Shown piece by piece: positions 50,044-60,849 of a stretch of 64,000 nt of DNA. The notes below the pieces were generated by a model. That model had not been told where the DNA came from. It searched no databases and saw nothing but the letters and a program-made list of their open reading frames with translations. A program made the position numbers and the translations under genes. Position 1 is the first letter of the stretch. The number at the start of each line of letters is the position of its first letter. Where the stretch lies: the NCBI RefSeq assembly GCF_003479425.1, contig NZ_QUHC01000005.1, forward strand, positions 326,423 through 390,422, read 5' to 3'. This stretch comes from Odoribacter sp. AF15-53 (lineage in GTDB: Bacteria > Bacteroidota > Bacteroidia > Bacteroidales > Marinifilaceae).

Positions 50044-53000
50044 TTACATCTTGATCCCTTTCTTCGCAGGGCCGTTCTCCGGCGGGCTGCCCACGCCCGC
50101 GATGACGATGCGCCCCCCGGAGGCGTCGGCAATCTGCCGCAGCCGGGAAGGAATACGGGTCGCCGTGTTGTCTTTCCCCGGGAGTTCTTCCGCCGTGTCA
50201 TGCCGTTCCCGGCACACGTCGTTATCCTCCTCCGCCTCCTTTCCCTCGCTCTCTTCTATCGGTTTGAGGCTTTGCTGTATCCTGCGGTCTATTTCCGTCA
50301 GGTCAGCTTTTAGGGCCGTCAGTTCGGGCTCCTTGCGCCAGGAACTTTCCACCACTTCCCGCAGGACGGGAATATCTTTCTCCAGTTCCTCATTCTTTTT
50401 CCGGAATTTCTCCAGTGTCGGCTCGATGGTCGCGAGCGCGTGGATGAAGTTCATCGCCGCCAGTCGCGGGTCGGAGGCGATATTCCCGTAGTTATACTGG
50501 TATAGATAATCCCCTTCACCCCGGACATAAAAACGGTTCTGCACCAGGTCGAGCCCGTCTTTCCCGGTCGTTTCGCTCTGGACGAGCAGCTCGAACCCGT
50601 AGAGGCTCCCGATGGGTTCGAGCCTGTCGAGCGTGCGTGCCGTTTCGGCGATATGGTTGAGCTGTTTCCCGATGAGCTTGGGGTCGGAGGTTTCCAGCCC
50701 GTTCAGTTTCACGGGATTGCGGTACGAGCCGTCCTCGTTGAACTCGACGCGGGCCTTGAAGTGTTCCAGATCCTTGCCGATACGCCGTATCAGGTCGTTG
50801 TTCTTCTCTATCTTCTCCGTGATCTGCTCCAGCTTGTAGCGGCTCGATGATTTGCCGCGCACGAATGCCTGGCGTTCGCTTTCGAGCGTGGCGATCTTCT
50901 TCTCCAGGCGGGCCTTGTCCAGCAGGTCTGTATTTCCCGAGAGGACGGCTACATACTCGGAAAAATTCATGCCGCTTTTCTCGTCGATGGCCCCCTCGTC
51001 GATGGTACGGCTTCCCATGTTGTTGGTCTTGAGCTGGCGGATGAACAGTTGCTTGTTGTGCAACAGCCCGAACTTGTAGGCGTCGAGCGACTTCTCGACG
51101 GCGTATAATATCACGTCCACCTTGTTGTCGGCATGGAGTTTGGCGATCTCGTTCCCGGTGCGTATTCCCCGCCCGTCGCGCTGCTCCAGGTCGCTGGGAC
51201 GCCAGGGGCAGTCCAGGTGGTGTATCGCCACGCAGCGTTTCTGCGCGTTCACTCCCGTCCCGAGCATCTCGGTCGATCCGAAGAGTACGCGGATTTTTCC
51301 GGCGTTCATACCGGCGATCATCTCCTTGCGCGCTTTTTCCGAGGTCGCCTCCTGGATGAACCGCACCTCGCTTTGGGGTATGCCGTAATCCTCCGCGAGT
51401 TTACGCCGTATCTCGGAATAGACGTTCCACCCCGCTCCGGGTTTGTAGGTTCCCAGGTCGGAGAATACGAACTGCGTACCTTTGTACGCCTCGAAACGGC
51501 GGTAGTAACCGGCAATCATACGGGCGCAGTGGCTCGCCTTGTTGTCCACGTGGTCGCTGTATAGTTCGGGGTCTATCATACGCATATCGAGCGACATCTT
51601 GCGGGCGTAGTCTGTGGCAATGAGCATTTTCGCCTTTTCCTCCCGCTCCGAGAGCGGCAGGCGGCCCAGGAGCGTGGCATCGCCCGATTTGGCGAATTGC
51701 ACCAGCCGTTCTATGAACTCCGTCTGCTGGGGTGTCGGCGGGATATTGTGCAATATCTCGTTCTTTTGCGGTCGGTCGATCCCTATATCCTCCGCCGAGC
51801 GGTAATCTGTAATCTCGGAGTAGAACATGGCCAGTTCGGGAACCTTGATGAAATATCGGAACCGTTCTTTCTGCACGACCTCGTTGGTCACGGAAAACTC
51901 GTAGTCGATGGTTTTCTTGGCAAATATGGCCGCCCAGGCATCGAAGGTGCGGATATTCTGACGCTCCAGTTCCTTCGGGCGCAGGTACTTGAAAAGCAGG
52001 TACAGTTCCGTGAGCGAGTTGGAGATGGTCGTTCCCGAGAGGAACGTCGCCCCCAGGTCGCGGCCCGTGCGCTGCTGTATGGTACGCAGCGCGAAAAGCA
52101 TGTTGAGCGCCCGCTGCGACCCCTCGGGATTTCCGAGGCCCGCCACCCGGTCATGCCGGGTCGTGAAAGTCAGGTTCTTGAATTTGTGGCTCTCGTCCAC
52201 GTAGAGGTGGTCGATACCCATGAGGCGGAAGTCCACGGCGTCGTCCTTGCGTGTTTCCAGCGCGTGCGCCACCTTCTGCAACTTGGCTTCCAGGTTGGCC
52301 TTGCGTTTCTGACACCCTTTCATCATGGCGCGGGAAACGTCCCTGCCTTGTGCTTTGAGCACTTCGAGGTTCTCCTCCACACAGTCCAGCTCGGCCTGCA
52401 ATATCTCCTGCTGTATCTCCGGGGACTGGGGTATCATGCCGAACTGTTCGTGCGAGAGGATCACGGCGTCCCAGTCGTTGTTGCGTATCTCCCGGAAGAT
52501 GCGCTCACGCTTCCGGGGCGTGAAATCCTCCTTGCCCGGGTAGAGGACTTTGGCCATCGGGTAAGCGGTGCAGAACGTCCGGGCTATTTCATGGATGTTG
52601 GCTTTCAGCCCGATAATCATGGGTTTATTGGCCAGCCCGAGGCGTTTCTTCTCGTAGGCCCCGCAGCACATGATAAGGGTCTTTCCGCCGCCCACCTCGT
52701 GGTCGATTATCCCGCCGCCGAGCAGTTTGTCCATCCATATCGCGTCCTTCTGGCTGTCATACAGTTTGTCGATTCCCAGCCCCTTGAGGTCGAGGTCGGG
52801 GAATTCCTGGTGCGTCCCGTCGTACTTCGGGCGCACGTAACAGTTGAAAGTACGGTTATAGAGGTCTGTCAGGCGGTCTTTGAAGTCGGACGACTGCTCG
52901 CGCAGCCATTCGGGGAAAGCACCCCGGATCTCATCTATCTTGCTGTTGGCGAGCTGTATGGCCTCCCCGTCACGCACTTTGACCTCCCGCCGTTCTCCGT

Positions 53001-56000
53001 CCACCCATTTGAGGACGGTCTTGGTGATGTCGGGCGAAGTGTTTTGCAGGGCGTGTTTCAAAAGGTGCAGGCCGTTGTACTTACGGGTCTGCGCGCTGAC
53101 GGCATACTGCTCCGTGATCTTCACGTTCGTCGCTTCCGCCTTCACGCCGTACTCGTCCAGGTTGGAGGCGAAGGTGATCTTCACCTCCGTATCGAAGAGC
53201 GAGGAGGCGAAACGCTCGTAAACACCTTTTGGAATCCACCGTTCGCCCAGGTTGAAATCCAGGTCGTCGAAAGCGATGGGTTTGGGCGTCGCCTCGCGCA
53301 GAGCCTCCAGCGATTCCCGGGCCGGGGCGTGGTCGGGATTCTCCCGCAGGAACGCCTCGATCCGTTCGGCTTTCCCGATGACATTGCCGGCGATGAACTT
53401 GTCGGCAACCTCGTAGCCGTCCGTTTCCGGGTTGTAATAGATACGTCCTTTCAGTTCCCCGAGTATTCCCTCCACGGTAGTTCCCGTGAGCGAGGCCATG
53501 TAGTGCGGTTCCACCCGGCCGTACTTGTTCAGGCTGGCCACAAGGGCCTCCGAAGCGTCGTCGGCGTGCGTGATCTCATCGGGATTGAAGGCCACGGGAC
53601 GCTCGAAGATGTCGGCTTTGCGTGCCTTGCCGTCGATGTAACGCTCCAGCGACAGAATCTCCGTCCCCCGCGCGTCCATCTTGATCAGGTCGAGGTTGCG
53701 TTTGTCATTGAGCCGTCCGAAGCGTTCGGTGAAATTGTCGTAAAGCCGGTTGAGCATCTCCCGCAGGGCGGGGTTCGCCGTCAGCGTTTCCGCCTCGTTG
53801 TTATAAAGGTGGTAATAGGCATCGCGTATCTCGATATACATGGAGGCTTTCGTCCGTTGTGCAGGCGTGAGTTCCAGCGGGTGGAACATGGGTTGCAGGG
53901 ATTCAGTCTCCCGCAGGTAGCCGACCCGGTTTTGTCCGTCCGTGACGAGTGTTCCCTCGCGGAAATAGGGGGCGACCTCCCCCTCGAACGGTCGGGGTTT
54001 CATATCCGCCTCCCGTATCTGCGGCATTTCTTTACCGGGTTCTTCCTCCTCTGGATTGTCCGGCGTGTCGAACAGGCCGCCCGTTCTCGGCGTACCGGCG
54101 GCTTGTTTCCGTTTGCCTTTCGGGGCTTCCGTCGGGGGGCGTACCGCCTGCCGTTCCCGCTGTTCCGGGGTTTCCTGCTGCCGGGCGCTTTGTCGGCGCA
54201 ATTCCGCCCTCCGTTCCGGGGTAAGCGACATCATCATCTCGTAAAAGCCGTTGATCGGCGGGTTGTCCTCCCAGTTCAGGGAGGCATACAAGTCTTCGGG
54301 ATCACGCTCCGGTGGCGTCGTTTTCGGCATTTCGCTCTTCTGTTCCTCCGGAGAGGAGGCCGGGGCGAATAATGAGGGTTGTCGGGGCGTCTTCCGCTTT
54401 GCTCCCCGGCGGCTGTTCCTTTTCTTGGATATACCGAGTTCTGCCTGCCGCCGCTCCTCGGCGCTGAAGCCGAACAGATCGTAGAGCGTCAGCAACGGTT
54501 CCTGCTGCACATTTACCGGTTCGGCAGCTTGGGTGGCAGGTACGGGAGCCGCCGTTTCCACCGTGTCGAAAAGCGACCCGGCGAAGCCCTCCCGCGGTTT
54601 CGGTTCCGTTATTCCGCCCACGTGCTGCACGGGAGTATCTGCCATGCCGAAATCTTCGGGTTTCGGCGGGTGCTGCTCCCACAAGCGATTCTCCCGCTCT
54701 TTCGACCAGGCCCCGAAGTCGGCCAGATCCTCCCCGGTCGGTTCTCCGGCGGGTGTGGCAGCAGAATCCGGTAACACTTGTCCGGGTTTGTTTTCGATTC
54801 GGGTAATCTCCCCGGTTTCGGTATCGACATGGTAGCCCTGTGCCGCCATTTCGGCGACGACGCGGCGTTTTTCCTCCTCTTCCCGCTGCTGCTGAAGGTT
54901 ACGGGCATCGGCGATAATCTCCTTGACGATTTCTCCGGCAAGGCGGGGCTCGTGTCTTTCGGCACGCTGGCGTTCCGCCTGACGGGGACGGGACAATTCC
55001 CGCTCCGGTGTACCGGGTGTCTGTTCCGGAGCATGTTCCAGGCAATAACTCTCGTTGAAATGCCGGTTGAAATCCTCCGAGAGCATACGCCGCATCTCCC
55101 GGTCGATGCCGTCCACGCCCTCCGCGTGGGTGAACTCCATCGCCGGTTTGCCGTAGGGGTCTTTGCCTACTTTGGCCTCGGTATGGATCACCCTGTCGAA
55201 CGACTGGAAAAGGTTGTTTATCCGGATGCCGTTCGACAGCTTGCGGGATTCGATGAAATCCTGCTGCCGTTCGGACAGTTCCCCCGTGGCGGCTTTCTTT
55301 TGCAGGATAACCAGGTCGCTGCCGACCTCCGTCCCCGCGTGTTCTGTAAAGAGGTTGTTCGGCAGCCGGATGGCCGATACGGGCTCGCAGCGGTTCATCA
55401 GCCACTCGCGCACGGGGCGTCCCTGCTCGGCGTTCAATACTCCCTGCGAGGTGATGAATGCCACCAGGCCGCCCTCGCGTACCATATCGACGGACTTCAT
55501 GAAAAAATAGTTGTGCAGCGCCCGTGTGCCTTGCCGCCGCACGGGGTCGGTATGGGTGGAGAAGAACGGGTCGAAGAGCGCCACGTCCCCGAAAGGGATG
55601 TTGCTCACGGCCACGTCGTAGTAACCGGCGTATTTGGGTTCGATGCGCTCGAATCCCTGTACCCGCACCCGTTTTTCGGGGTGCAGGTGCTTCAGGATCA
55701 ACCCCGTGGCGGGGTCTTTCTCGAAGCAGGTGATCTCCGCATAGGGGGCGTGGAAATCCACGGCACTGACGAAAACCCCCGTTCCCGCACTGGGGTCAAG
55801 AATACGTTTGGGGACGATCCGCGTGTCCCATATCGCCTCCACGATGGCGTCTGCCACTTTCGGGGGCGTGTAAAAAGCCGTCAGGACGGAGTTCTTGATC
55901 CCGTCCATGTAGCGCTTGTATTCCCGTTCGTCGGGGGTGTTCGCCCTGATGACCTCGTGCAACTCGGCCACGAGCGTTGCCATGCCGTCCTTGTCCGGTT

Positions 56001-56166
56001 TCCCGGTGGGGTTTTCCAGCACTTCCTTGATGGCGCCGAAGCCGCTGTATGCGCCGAGTGTCCTTTCTTCTTCGGGAGTCGGCGCCCGCCGTTCCCTGTC
56101 GAGCGTGAAGGCCGTCTTCAGCGCGTCGATATTCTGGCGGAGGTGGGTTTTCTTATTGAATGCCAT
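50044..56166 (-). CDS. giant N6-adenine methylase and SNF2-like helicase of conjugative elements
   Basis: A 2040-residue protein. Near residue 125-330 is a class I methyltransferase: SAM motif [15 protein letters not shown] and catalytic-type motif VSNIPFGD. A low-complexity part (about 400-700) rich in Glu, Arg and Pro follows. From about 1140 on is a superfamily 2 helicase: Walker A in [13 protein letters not shown], the DESH box in [11 protein letters not shown], and motif VI in [20 protein letters not shown]. The C terminus (from about 1800) is a long coiled coil. The architecture resembles phage DarB antirestriction proteins and occurs in many Bacteroidales elements next to topB. A role in protecting or processing element DNA during transfer is inferred. 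It overlaps the DUF1896 gene by 14 bases. Confidence 0.88.
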   Translation of the reverse strand: MAFNKKTHLRQNIDALKTAFTLDRERRAPTPEEERTLGAYSGFGAIKEVLENPTGKPDKDGMATLVAELHEVIRANTPDEREYKRYMDGIKNSVLTAFYTPPKVADAIVEAIWDTRIVPKRILDPSAGTGVFVSAVDFHAPYAEITCFEKDPATGLILKHLHPEKRVRVQGFERIEPKYAGYYDVAVSNIPFGDVALFDPFFSTHTDPVRRQGTRALHNYFFMKSVDMVREGGLVAFITSQGVLNAEQGRPVREWLMNRCEPVSAIRLPNNLFTEHAGTEVGSDLVILQKKAATGELSERQQDFIESRKLSNGIRINNLFQSFDRVIHTEAKVGKDPYGKPAMEFTHAEGVDGIDREMRRMLSEDFNRHFNESYCLEHAPEQTPGTPERELSRPRQAERQRAERHEPRLAGEIVKEIIADARNLQQQREEEEKRRVVAEMAAQGYHVDTETGEITRIENKPGQVLPDSAATPAGEPTGEDLADFGAWSKERENRLWEQHPPKPEDFGMADTPVQHVGGITEPKPREGFAGSLFDTVETAAPVPATQAAEPVNVQQEPLLTLYDLFGFSAEERRQAELGISKKRNSRRGAKRKTPRQPSLFAPASSPEEQKSEMPKTTPPERDPEDLYASLNWEDNPPINGFYEMMMSLTPERRAELRRQSARQQETPEQRERQAVRPPTEAPKGKRKQAAGTPRTGGLFDTPDNPEEEEPGKEMPQIREADMKPRPFEGEVAPYFREGTLVTDGQNRVGYLRETESLQPMFHPLELTPAQRTKASMYIEIRDAYYHLYNNEAETLTANPALREMLNRLYDNFTERFGRLNDKRNLDLIKMDARGTEILSLERYIDGKARKADIFERPVAFNPDEITHADDASEALVASLNKYGRVEPHYMASLTGTTVEGILGELKGRIYYNPETDGYEVADKFIAGNVIGKAERIEAFLRENPDHAPARESLEALREATPKPIAFDDLDFNLGERWIPKGVYERFASSLFDTEVKITFASNLDEYGVKAEATNVKITEQYAVSAQTRKYNGLHLLKHALQNTSPDITKTVLKWVDGERREVKVRDGEAIQLANSKIDEIRGAFPEWLREQSSDFKDRLTDLYNRTFNCYVRPKYDGTHQEFPDLDLKGLGIDKLYDSQKDAIWMDKLLGGGIIDHEVGGGKTLIMCCGAYEKKRLGLANKPMIIGLKANIHEIARTFCTAYPMAKVLYPGKEDFTPRKRERIFREIRNNDWDAVILSHEQFGMIPQSPEIQQEILQAELDCVEENLEVLKAQGRDVSRAMMKGCQKRKANLEAKLQKVAHALETRKDDAVDFRLMGIDHLYVDESHKFKNLTFTTRHDRVAGLGNPEGSQRALNMLFALRTIQQRTGRDLGATFLSGTTISNSLTELYLLFKYLRPKELERQNIRTFDAWAAIFAKKTIDYEFSVTNEVVQKERFRYFIKVPELAMFYSEITDYRSAEDIGIDRPQKNEILHNIPPTPQQTEFIERLVQFAKSGDATLLGRLPLSEREEKAKMLIATDYARKMSLDMRMIDPELYSDHVDNKASHCARMIAGYYRRFEAYKGTQFVFSDLGTYKPGAGWNVYSEIRRKLAEDYGIPQSEVRFIQEATSEKARKEMIAGMNAGKIRVLFGSTEMLGTGVNAQKRCVAIHHLDCPWRPSDLEQRDGRGIRTGNEIAKLHADNKVDVILYAVEKSLDAYKFGLLHNKQLFIRQLKTNNMGSRTIDEGAIDEKSGMNFSEYVAVLSGNTDLLDKARLEKKIATLESERQAFVRGKSSSRYKLEQITEKIEKNNDLIRRIGKDLEHFKARVEFNEDGSYRNPVKLNGLETSDPKLIGKQLNHIAETARTLDRLEPIGSLYGFELLVQSETTGKDGLDLVQNRFYVRGEGDYLYQYNYGNIASDPRLAAMNFIHALATIEPTLEKFRKKNEELEKDIPVLREVVESSWRKEPELTALKADLTEIDRRIQQSLKPIEESEGKEAEEDNDVCRERHDTAEELPGKDNTATRIPSRLRQIADASGGRIVIAGVGSPPENGPAKKGIKM

Positions 56167-56602
56167 CTTCGAGAAGTATTTGGACGGTTCCCGTCAGTTC
56201 GGTATAGAACAGTTCGTAGTCGGGCGTGTCGGCGAAGTCGTCCGTGAGGTCGTACTTCTCCAGCACCCCGCGGCAGAGGGGCAGCAGGCGTAGAGCCGCC
56301 TGCCGGGCGGTATCCTCGGGAATCTCCGCCTCGAATTCCCTCCAGAGGATGTTTACCAGCGTGTTGTAGGGTGAAAAGTGCAGTCCGCGGCAGAGTTCCT
56401 CGCGGGCAATTTCTTCGGCCTCGATGTGGTTGCAGCCCGAACGGATCGCCTCGCTGTACGCTTGGGCGGCGCTGTCGGCCCGCTCGGCGATGAACTCACT
56501 TTCGGCGATGAGTTCCGGGTGGCTGTCCTTGAGGTAGGATAGTAACGAAAGTCCGTAATAGGACAATTCCCCCGTGGGGGTATGGTGTTGCTTGTCTGGC
56601 AT
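56153..56602 (-). CDS. DUF1896 family protein
   Basis: A protein of about 149 residues (from [11 protein letters not shown]). The [18 protein letters not shown] opening, the [19 protein letters not shown] middle and the [14 protein letters not shown] end are typical of DUF1896, known from Bacteroidales conjugative transposons next to the large helicase. Function unknown. A frame is open to 56662 but the ATG at 56602 is preceded by the leader motif CGACCACTAAAAAT also seen before topB. Its end overlaps the start of the methylase-helicase, so translation is probably coupled. Confidence 0.82.
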   Translation of the reverse strand: MPDKQHHTPTGELSYYGLSLLSYLKDSHPELIAESEFIAERADSAAQAYSEAIRSGCNHIEAEEIAREELCRGLHFSPYNTLVNILWREFEAEIPEDTARQAALRLLPLCRGVLEKYDLTDDFADTPDYELFYTELTGTVQILLEDGIQ

Positions 56603-56610
56603 GATAAGAA

Positions 56611-56685
56611 TTTTTAGTGGTCGTTGATAATCGGGGAAGAGAAAGGCGCCCCGGGTTCCCACCCGAAGCGCCGACCACTGAAAAA
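56611..56685 (-). promoter_or_regulatory. hairpin leader before the DUF1896 gene
   Basis: Outer arms TTTTTAGTGGTCG (56611-56623) and CGACCACTGAAAAA (56672-56685) are inverted copies; an inner stem is GGCGC (56645-56649) with GCGCC (56668-56672) plus CGGGT (56652-56656) with ACCCG (56661-56665). The structure ends nine bases before the start codon and could restrict translation. Confidence 0.55.
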
Positions 56686-56745
56686 ATCCTTATCAAACAA
56701 GCGTATCTCGTTATGACAGGTCTTTTCCAGTGGCAAAGGTAACGA

Positions 56746-58845
56746 TTATTTCCGTTTGTTCCTCTTTCCCTGCCTGGGAGTATCGCGCGGTTCGAAAACG
56801 AACGAGGTCTTGAACTGGTCATCGAGCGTGAGGGCCGCGTCGAACGTCCCGCCGCCGTTTTTGACGAATCCCCGGATCGTGCCGGTTTTGCCTTTGGTCA
56901 GCAGTTCCGCGAGCTGCTTGTCGGTCAGCTCCTTGCGGGCCACGGTTCTCCATACGGTCAGGCCGCAATCGGGATTCTGGCACTTGGCGAGTTTGGGATA
57001 GAACACCACGGGCCTGCCGCAACGCGGGCAGGCTGTGTCACTCTCCGCGCCGTCGATTCTTGCTTCCAGCAGTTCTTTGGCGATTTGCGAGGCGAAGACC
57101 TCGATACCGCGATGGAACGTCGGGGCGTCCATCTCCCCGGTGGCGATCTTCGAGAGGGCCAGTTCCCAGCCGCCCGTCATGGCGACATCGGCGATCTTCT
57201 TGTCCCTGACCACGGCATACACGGCCAGTCCCTTGTCCGTGGGTACAAGCGACTTTTTCTCTCGCCTGACATACTCGCGGGCAAAGAGCGTTTCGATGAT
57301 GGCGGCACGGGTGGCGGGCGTGCCGATGCCGGCATCCTTCATCGCCTCGCGTTCGGCCTCGTCGGACAGTTCGCGTCCGGCGGTTTCCATCGCCGCCAGC
57401 AGGCTCGATTCCGTGTGAAGGGGGCGCGGCCGGGTCTGTTTCTGTTCCGTGCCGCATCCTTTGACGGGCAGCTCGTCGCCTTGCACGATGTCGGGAAGGA
57501 GGGTCATGTCCTCCTCTTTCTCCTCGACAGGTTCATTCAGGACGGCCCGCCAGCCCGTCTCGACCATGATACTGCCGCGGGCCGTGAAATCATGCCCCGC
57601 GCTTTGCAGGGTAAGGGAAGTGTTTTCTTTCACGCAGGCCCCGGAAAAGGTTTCGAGCATCCGCCCCGCGACCATCTCATAGACGATGCGGTGGTCGGCA
57701 TCCAGTTCGGAGGGGAGGTTCTCGGTGGGAAGCAGCGCGTGGTGGTCGGCGATCTTTTCGTTGTCCACGCTTCGGCGGGAGAGAGATGCGGTATCCATCA
57801 GGCCCGCGTATTCCGCGAAACGGGGATAGCGTGTCATGTTCCCGATGAGTGCCGGAATCTCCTCGGCCACATCTTCCGATATATAGCGTGAGCCGGTACG
57901 GGGATAAGTGATGAACTTCTTCTCGTAAAGCGACTGGGCGATGTCGAGCGTTTTTTCTGCCGAAAAACCATACCGGCTGTTGGCCTCTTTCTGGAGTGTC
58001 GTCAGGTCGTACAAGAGAGGCGGCTGTTCCCTGGCCTCCTTGCGCTCCACGTTCACGACGCGTACCGTTCGGGCGCCGATAACCTCGGCGCGGGCTGCTT
58101 CCGCCTTCTCCCTGCCGTCGAATTTCTCCGTGGAGAGGACGGTGAACTCCGTGCCCTCCTTTGCCGTGGAGAGCTTCAGCCGGAAATAGGTGGCGGGCTT
58201 GAACGCCTTGTTCTCCAGGTAACGGGAGCAGATGATCGCCAGCGTGGGGGTCTGCACCCGTCCGAGCGACCAGACGCCCCGCCCGGCAGCCACGGCAAGC
58301 GCTTGCGAGGCGTTGATACCGACGATCCAGTCGGCTTCGCTGCGGGCTTTGGCCGAGAGGTAAAGGTTGTCGTATTCGTTGCCAGGGCGGAGGTGTTGTA
58401 ACCCCTCGCGGATGGCCCGGTCGGTCAGGCTGCTGATCCATAACCGCACGAAAGGGGTGCGGCATTCCAGGTAAGAGTAGATGTAGCGGAAGATCAGCTC
58501 CCCTTCACGCCCCGCGTCGGTCGCGACGATGATGCGCTCGGCCATGCCGAACAATTCCCGGAGAATACCGAGCTGCTTCACGACACCCGGGTCGGCCTTA
58601 TACTCTTTACCCTCCCGAACCTGCCGGGGCAGGAGGATGAACGATGATGGCAGGATAGGCAGGTTTTCCCGGCGGAAACCCGCGATGCCGTACTGTTGGG
58701 GCATTGCCAGCCCGACCAGGTGGCCGAAGGCCCAGGTTACGGCGTAGCCGTTTCCCTCGATAAAACCGTCTTTACGGTTCGTGGCTCCCACGATGGCGGC
58801 GATCTCACGCGCCACCGAGGGCTTTTCTGCGATAATTACTTGCAT
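56746..58845 (-). CDS. topB: type IA DNA topoisomerase III (TopB/Exc-like)
   Basis: A 699-residue topoisomerase III. The Toprim domain is at residues 1-155 (MQVIIAEKPSVAREIAAIVG, and DAGREGELIFRYIYSYL near 112), the catalytic tyrosine lies in KFITYPRTGSRYISE near residue 316, and the C terminus has a zinc-binding segment with CPRCGRPVVF and CQNPDCGL. In CTnDOT the homologue is the excision protein Exc. The protein is complete. It is encoded in an operon with the DUF3945 protein and a small membrane protein, as in related elements. A repeated leader motif (ACCACTGAAAAATC) precedes its start. Confidence 0.93.
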   Translation of the reverse strand: MQVIIAEKPSVAREIAAIVGATNRKDGFIEGNGYAVTWAFGHLVGLAMPQQYGIAGFRRENLPILPSSFILLPRQVREGKEYKADPGVVKQLGILRELFGMAERIIVATDAGREGELIFRYIYSYLECRTPFVRLWISSLTDRAIREGLQHLRPGNEYDNLYLSAKARSEADWIVGINASQALAVAAGRGVWSLGRVQTPTLAIICSRYLENKAFKPATYFRLKLSTAKEGTEFTVLSTEKFDGREKAEAARAEVIGARTVRVVNVERKEAREQPPLLYDLTTLQKEANSRYGFSAEKTLDIAQSLYEKKFITYPRTGSRYISEDVAEEIPALIGNMTRYPRFAEYAGLMDTASLSRRSVDNEKIADHHALLPTENLPSELDADHRIVYEMVAGRMLETFSGACVKENTSLTLQSAGHDFTARGSIMVETGWRAVLNEPVEEKEEDMTLLPDIVQGDELPVKGCGTEQKQTRPRPLHTESSLLAAMETAGRELSDEAEREAMKDAGIGTPATRAAIIETLFAREYVRREKKSLVPTDKGLAVYAVVRDKKIADVAMTGGWELALSKIATGEMDAPTFHRGIEVFASQIAKELLEARIDGAESDTACPRCGRPVVFYPKLAKCQNPDCGLTVWRTVARKELTDKQLAELLTKGKTGTIRGFVKNGGGTFDAALTLDDQFKTSFVFEPRDTPRQGKRNKRK

Positions 58846-58860
58846 GATGATTCGGATTTT

Positions 58861-59076
58861 TCAGTGGTTGTTTTCTTGTAGTTCTTCTTCTTTCTCTTTT
58901 TCCGGACGGGCGATCAGCCGGCGGTCGTAATAGACATGGTTGCCGTTCCCGTCGTAATACTGCCGTCCGTCGTCCGCCTCCTCCGGGGGGCTGCGTTTAC
59001 CCGGCCGGAGGTACAAGGCGGCCAGCGCCGCGATCAGGAGCGGCATGGCTCCGGCCTGCATGTAGAACCATTTCAT
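58861..59076 (-). CDS. small membrane protein of the topB operon
   Basis: A 71-residue protein with one membrane helix (AGAMPLLIAALAALYLR) followed by a charged tail (RSPPEEADDGRQYYDGNGNH and a Glu-rich end). I do not recognise a family. It lies three bases after the DUF3945 gene and 15 before topB, and stays in frame between them without gaps, which supports it as a real gene. Confidence 0.65.
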   Translation of the reverse strand: MKWFYMQAGAMPLLIAALAALYLRPGKRSPPEEADDGRQYYDGNGNHVYYDRRLIARPEKEKEEELQENNH

Positions 59077-59079
59077 ACG

Positions 59080-60537
59080 TTATACCTTGACACCTTTGGA
59101 GTTGCTCTTTTTGCTGCTGCGGTAATTTTTCTTCTGCGTCGGGGTGGCTTCCTGCTGTCCCTGCTTGAGCGGCTCTTTCACACCTTTGACCGCTTCGACG
59201 GTCTTGCCCTCGGAATTGACGGCGACCTGGGTACGGCTTTCAACGGCGGGTTTGACCTCCGCTCCCTGCCGTTTCGCACGGTCGGGATTCCAGCGGAAGA
59301 AGTCCATCTTGTTACGCTCGAAGTTGGGCTTGACCCAGGCGTTGAACGGCTCACCCTGCCCGTCCTTGACCATGCCCTTGATGTAGAAAGCCTTGACATC
59401 CGCCCGCTTGGAGGGATCATTCACCGCTTCCGTCCACTGGTCATAAGCCTCTTTGGGCACGGAGGCTTTGAGGATTGTCCGGTGAATCGTGAGCGTGGGC
59501 TGTCGTTCGGAGGCCGTAGTTTCCTGCCGTCCGTTTTTCTCGGCGGCCTTCTGGCGGTAAATCTCCTTGTTCTCCTGGGCGTAGCGGTTGCGATCCAAAC
59601 CGTCGTAGGTAAAGGAATAGTTACGTTCGGCCGCGTCGATTTGGATATAGGCATCCCGCTTATAACCCGCGCGGGTGGTATATCCTTCGAGCAACACCTT
59701 GCCGCCGCCGTAGAAATCCATCTGCTTGCCTTCCGAGAGGTCGGCCTCCTTGATGCGGGCACGTTTTTCGAGTAACGAAACGGGCATGGGTTCCAGCGTG
59801 TTCGTCCATTTGTCTATCGACACGTAGCAGGGCGTGAGCTTGCCCGGCTCCAGCTCCAGGTCGATCACTTTCCCGGCGTGGCGGGTGTTCATCAGGTTCG
59901 TTTTCGCCTCCTCGTCGAGCAGCACCCCGTGGAAGGGGGCGTCGAGGTCGGGCCGTTCCTGCCAGTAATGCGGCACGACGCGCAGCGAGCCGTCCGCCTG
60001 CTCTTCGAGCGACACGCGCCCTTTGGTGGAAACACGCATCCCGTTCTCCAGTTCGGGGTTCATCTCCACCAGCCCGTTGGATTTATGTCCGTAAGACATG
60101 GCTTTCAGGTGCGGCTCGATGTCCTCCATGCGGATACCTTTCTTCTCCATATCCGCCAGGTCTATCTTCGTGACGTCCAGCGGCTCGAACTGCCGCTGCT
60201 CCTGCGTCTGAAGCCGTTCGGAGGGGTCGATACGGTAATTTTCCAGAATCTCCGGGTCGAAGTCGATGCGGATAAGTTTGTTCAGGGCATTCTCCGTCAT
60301 GACGAAGATACCCGTGTGGACGGGGTTCTGGGCCTGTTCCATGAACTTTTTGAAGAAGGCTTCGAGGGCTGAATCCTGCGTGTTCACGTTCAGCAGGCTC
60401 GCCACATTCTGATCCGTGGGGTCGGTGGTCTGGATATTGCCGTCCCGATCCACGCCGGTAACGGCTTGCAGTCGTCCGTCGTCGGCATTCTGAACGAGCA
60501 TGACTTGTTTAGCGTCGTTCTTTACGTTTTCGTCCAT
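59080..60537 (-). CDS. DUF4099/DUF3945 domain-containing protein
   Basis: A 485-residue, soluble, charged protein. The DUF4099-type N-terminal part contains TENALNKLIRIDFDPEIL near residues 80-97, and the DUF3945 region has repeated MADMEKKGI/LDLADMEKK and GRVSLEEQADGSLRVVPHYW segments. The lysine-rich tail (KKNYRSSKKSNSKG) suggests nucleic-acid contact. It is a marker of Bacteroidales conjugative and mobilisable elements next to topB; function is unknown. It is first in the minus-strand operon. The promoter candidate is CGAAAGTA (60580-60587, that is TACTTTCG on the minus strand) about 45 bases upstream. Confidence 0.85.
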   Translation of the reverse strand: MDENVKNDAKQVMLVQNADDGRLQAVTGVDRDGNIQTTDPTDQNVASLLNVNTQDSALEAFFKKFMEQAQNPVHTGIFVMTENALNKLIRIDFDPEILENYRIDPSERLQTQEQRQFEPLDVTKIDLADMEKKGIRMEDIEPHLKAMSYGHKSNGLVEMNPELENGMRVSTKGRVSLEEQADGSLRVVPHYWQERPDLDAPFHGVLLDEEAKTNLMNTRHAGKVIDLELEPGKLTPCYVSIDKWTNTLEPMPVSLLEKRARIKEADLSEGKQMDFYGGGKVLLEGYTTRAGYKRDAYIQIDAAERNYSFTYDGLDRNRYAQENKEIYRQKAAEKNGRQETTASERQPTLTIHRTILKASVPKEAYDQWTEAVNDPSKRADVKAFYIKGMVKDGQGEPFNAWVKPNFERNKMDFFRWNPDRAKRQGAEVKPAVESRTQVAVNSEGKTVEAVKGVKEPLKQGQQEATPTQKKNYRSSKKSNSKGVKV

Positions 60538-60849
60538 AATTACGAGTGTTTTTAGTTAGCACCAATAGCGATGCGGGAACGAAAGTAAGGGGAACCGGCT
60601 GAACGTAAAAGAGTTGGAAAGGCTATGGAAGCATCGGGCACAGAAGTGGCCGCTTGTGGCGCAGGGCAGAGGAAATCGGAGAAACGGAGTGCCGGGAAGG
60701 ACGGATTTGGCAGAGGGTATTTTCGTGGCTCCTCACCTTATTGTCAGGTAGTCGGGATCTATTGTTAAATGTCAATAAAGCGCATGGATAACCCGTGTTT
60801 TTTTATAAATTTGCGAAAACGGGTTTCAATATCCGACAAAACGTGAGGC
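60538..60849. promoter_or_regulatory. 312-base divergent control region, with an inverted repeat around the recombinase promoter
   Basis: No gene. For the minus operon TACTTTCG (60587-60580) is a near match to TAnnTTTG. For the recombinase, TAAATTTG at 60806-60813 is an exact match, 37 bases before its ATG. It is bracketed by AACCCGT (60790-60796) and ACGGGTT (60819-60825), an exact inverted repeat across the promoter that could be an operator or an early hairpin. The rest shows nothing. Confidence 0.55.

Noticed and set aside
51697..56247. Long plus-strand frames (51697-54372 and 54778-56247) opposite the methylase-helicase
   Set aside because: Both are antisense to a gene with clear methylase and helicase motifs; their translations are low-information and show no domain.
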